Shown here: in pieces, positions 63,596-64,000 of the stretch
Layout of the letters: the number at the start of each line of letters is the position of its first letter
Numbering within the stretch: position 1 is the first letter of the stretch
DNA from: JBBQFI01 sp038321775
GTDB lineage: Bacteria; Verrucomicrobiota; Verrucomicrobiia; Chthoniobacterales; UBA10450
Reading direction: 5' to 3'
NCBI GenBank assembly: GCA_038321775.1
Contig: JBBQFI010000002.1
Span: 186,001-250,000 of the forward strand
Length of the DNA: 64,000 nucleotides
Notes under the pieces: model-generated
Seen by the model: only the letters and a program-made list of their open reading frames with translations
What the model was told of the DNA's origin: nothing
The model's database searches: none
Position numbers and translations under genes: made by a program

Positions 63596-63790
63596 ATGAT
63601 GATGATTTTTGGCATTGCGATGGTCGTCATCGGATTTGCCCTCTGGAGCGGTTTCGGTGCCAGTTGGTTAGGCCGCTTTCCTGGCGACATTCGCATCGAG
63701 CGCGGAAATTCAGCGTTCTATTTTCCGATCGTGACCTGCATCCTTATCAGCATTGCGCTGAGCCTCATCTTTTCGCTCTTTCGTCGTTAG
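63596..63790 (+). CDS. DUF2905 small membrane protein
   Basis: 64 residues from ATG 63596, preceded by GAGGTGGG as ribosome binding site; an ATG at 63578 is an alternative start. Two hydrophobic helices flank FGASWLGRFPGDIRIERGN, the signature of DUF2905. The family is widespread and uncharacterised. Its TAG stop (63788-63790) lies in a TCGTTAGGC word copy at 63784-63792. Confidence 0.88.
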   Translation: MMMIFGIAMVVIGFALWSGFGASWLGRFPGDIRIERGNSAFYFPIVTCILISIALSLIFSLFRR

Positions 63791-63792
63791 GC
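63784..63792 (+). repeat. TCGTTAGGC word providing the DUF2905 stop
   Basis: The word gives the last Arg codon and TAG stop of the DUF2905 gene. It is the last of the 32 core copies in the window. Confidence 0.85.
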
Positions 63793-63803
63793 ATTTTCAA
63801 TTC

Positions 63804-64000
63804 GTGAACGCCTCGCGACGACAAACGCTATTGATCGATCACGTCGCGCGGCTTCGACAATGCCGGCGCTGTCCGCGCATGTTCCCGCCGCCGGTTTCCG
63901 GCGGAGCGATCGTTAGTCGCGTCATGCTTATTGGCCAAGCGCCGGGCGTGAAAGAACCGGTTCTCGCCAAACCCTTCGCCTGGACCGCTGGCCGCACTCT
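63804..64000 (+). CDS. uracil-DNA glycosylase superfamily protein, N-terminal part
   Basis: The frame opens with GTG at 63804 and runs off the window after 65 codons. RLRQCRRCPRM holds Cys residues of the iron-sulfur type, and VMLIGQAPGVKEPVLAKPFAWTAG matches the catalytic loop of family 4/5 uracil-DNA glycosylases. The start is not fixed. The product would remove uracil from DNA. It follows the DUF2905 gene by 13 bases. Confidence 0.8.
   Translation, partial: MNASRRQTLLIDHVARLRQCRRCPRMFPPPVSGGAIVSRVMLIGQAPGVKEPVLAKPFAWTAGRT

Overview
The window looks like chromosomal DNA of a soil-type verrucomicrobial bacterium, most likely near Chthoniobacterales. This is an inference from gene content. 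The evidence is an LpxC-FabZ fusion beside lpxA, a tandem nucleoside-diphosphate kinase, a PQQ-type sugar dehydrogenase with repeated C-terminal modules, a TIGR03790 protein, a DUF6249 protein in an ECF sigma operon, orphan MacB/FtsX-type (ADOP) permeases and a GC-rich composition. No rRNA, CRISPR, phage or transposase was seen. Genes are packed tightly and five convergent pairs overlap at their 3' ends.

Layout. 1-3.2 kb: end of truB, ribF, a small winged-helix-like protein, and an ECF sigma operon (DUF6249 protein, sigma, small membrane protein). 3.35-8.5 kb: tRNA-Gly(GCC), then a large hybrid histidine kinase and a REC-HPt-like-REC response regulator. 8.5-15.3 kb: prmA, a structured leader and a two-domain NDK, an aminotransferase, a GH57 branching enzyme, an exported protein and a stand-alone DEDDy exonuclease. 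15.4-24.1 kb: PQQ sugar dehydrogenase, lpxC-fabZ and lpxA, TIGR03790 protein, MBL hydrolase, recN. 24-31.3 kb: second hybrid kinase, glutathionyl-hydroquinone reductase, SpmA-SpmB fusion, FAD oxidoreductase, a small membrane protein and a response regulator. 31.3-34.1 kb: two PilT-type ATPases and a receiver-like protein. 34-36.4 kb: methyltransferase, GNAT, a cupin remnant, a RES/Xre toxin-antitoxin module. 36.6-42.4 kb: a two-module NRPS (A-T-C-A-T-TE). 42.5-50.4 kb: three tandem ADOP permeases. 50.4-64 kb: DUF1460 amidase-like protein, UspA, M4 lipoprotein peptidase, rarA, an Lhr-like helicase with a methyltransferase, pilC, MBL-like protein, mqnP, rpiB, a CbpA-type DnaJ, DUF2905 protein and the start of a uracil-DNA glycosylase.

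The strongest unexplained signal is a short word, not a gene. TCGTTAGG or its complement occurs 32 times (about 2 expected by chance), and 25 of these are the 9-mer TCGTTAGGC. Copies are balanced between strands (17/15), spread through unrelated genes, read in every coding frame, and repeatedly form stop codons, twice for both genes of a convergent pair. This resembles DNA uptake sequences of naturally competent bacteria. The window also encodes type IV pilus parts (two PilT, PilC), so a pilus-linked uptake word is a reasonable hypothesis, but unproven.

Other points of interest are the NRPS thioesterase with Cys in place of the nucleophilic Ser, its position beside a toxin-antitoxin module and a cupin remnant, the tandem ADOP array with duplicated leader sequences, and the pseudoknot-like leader of the tandem NDK.
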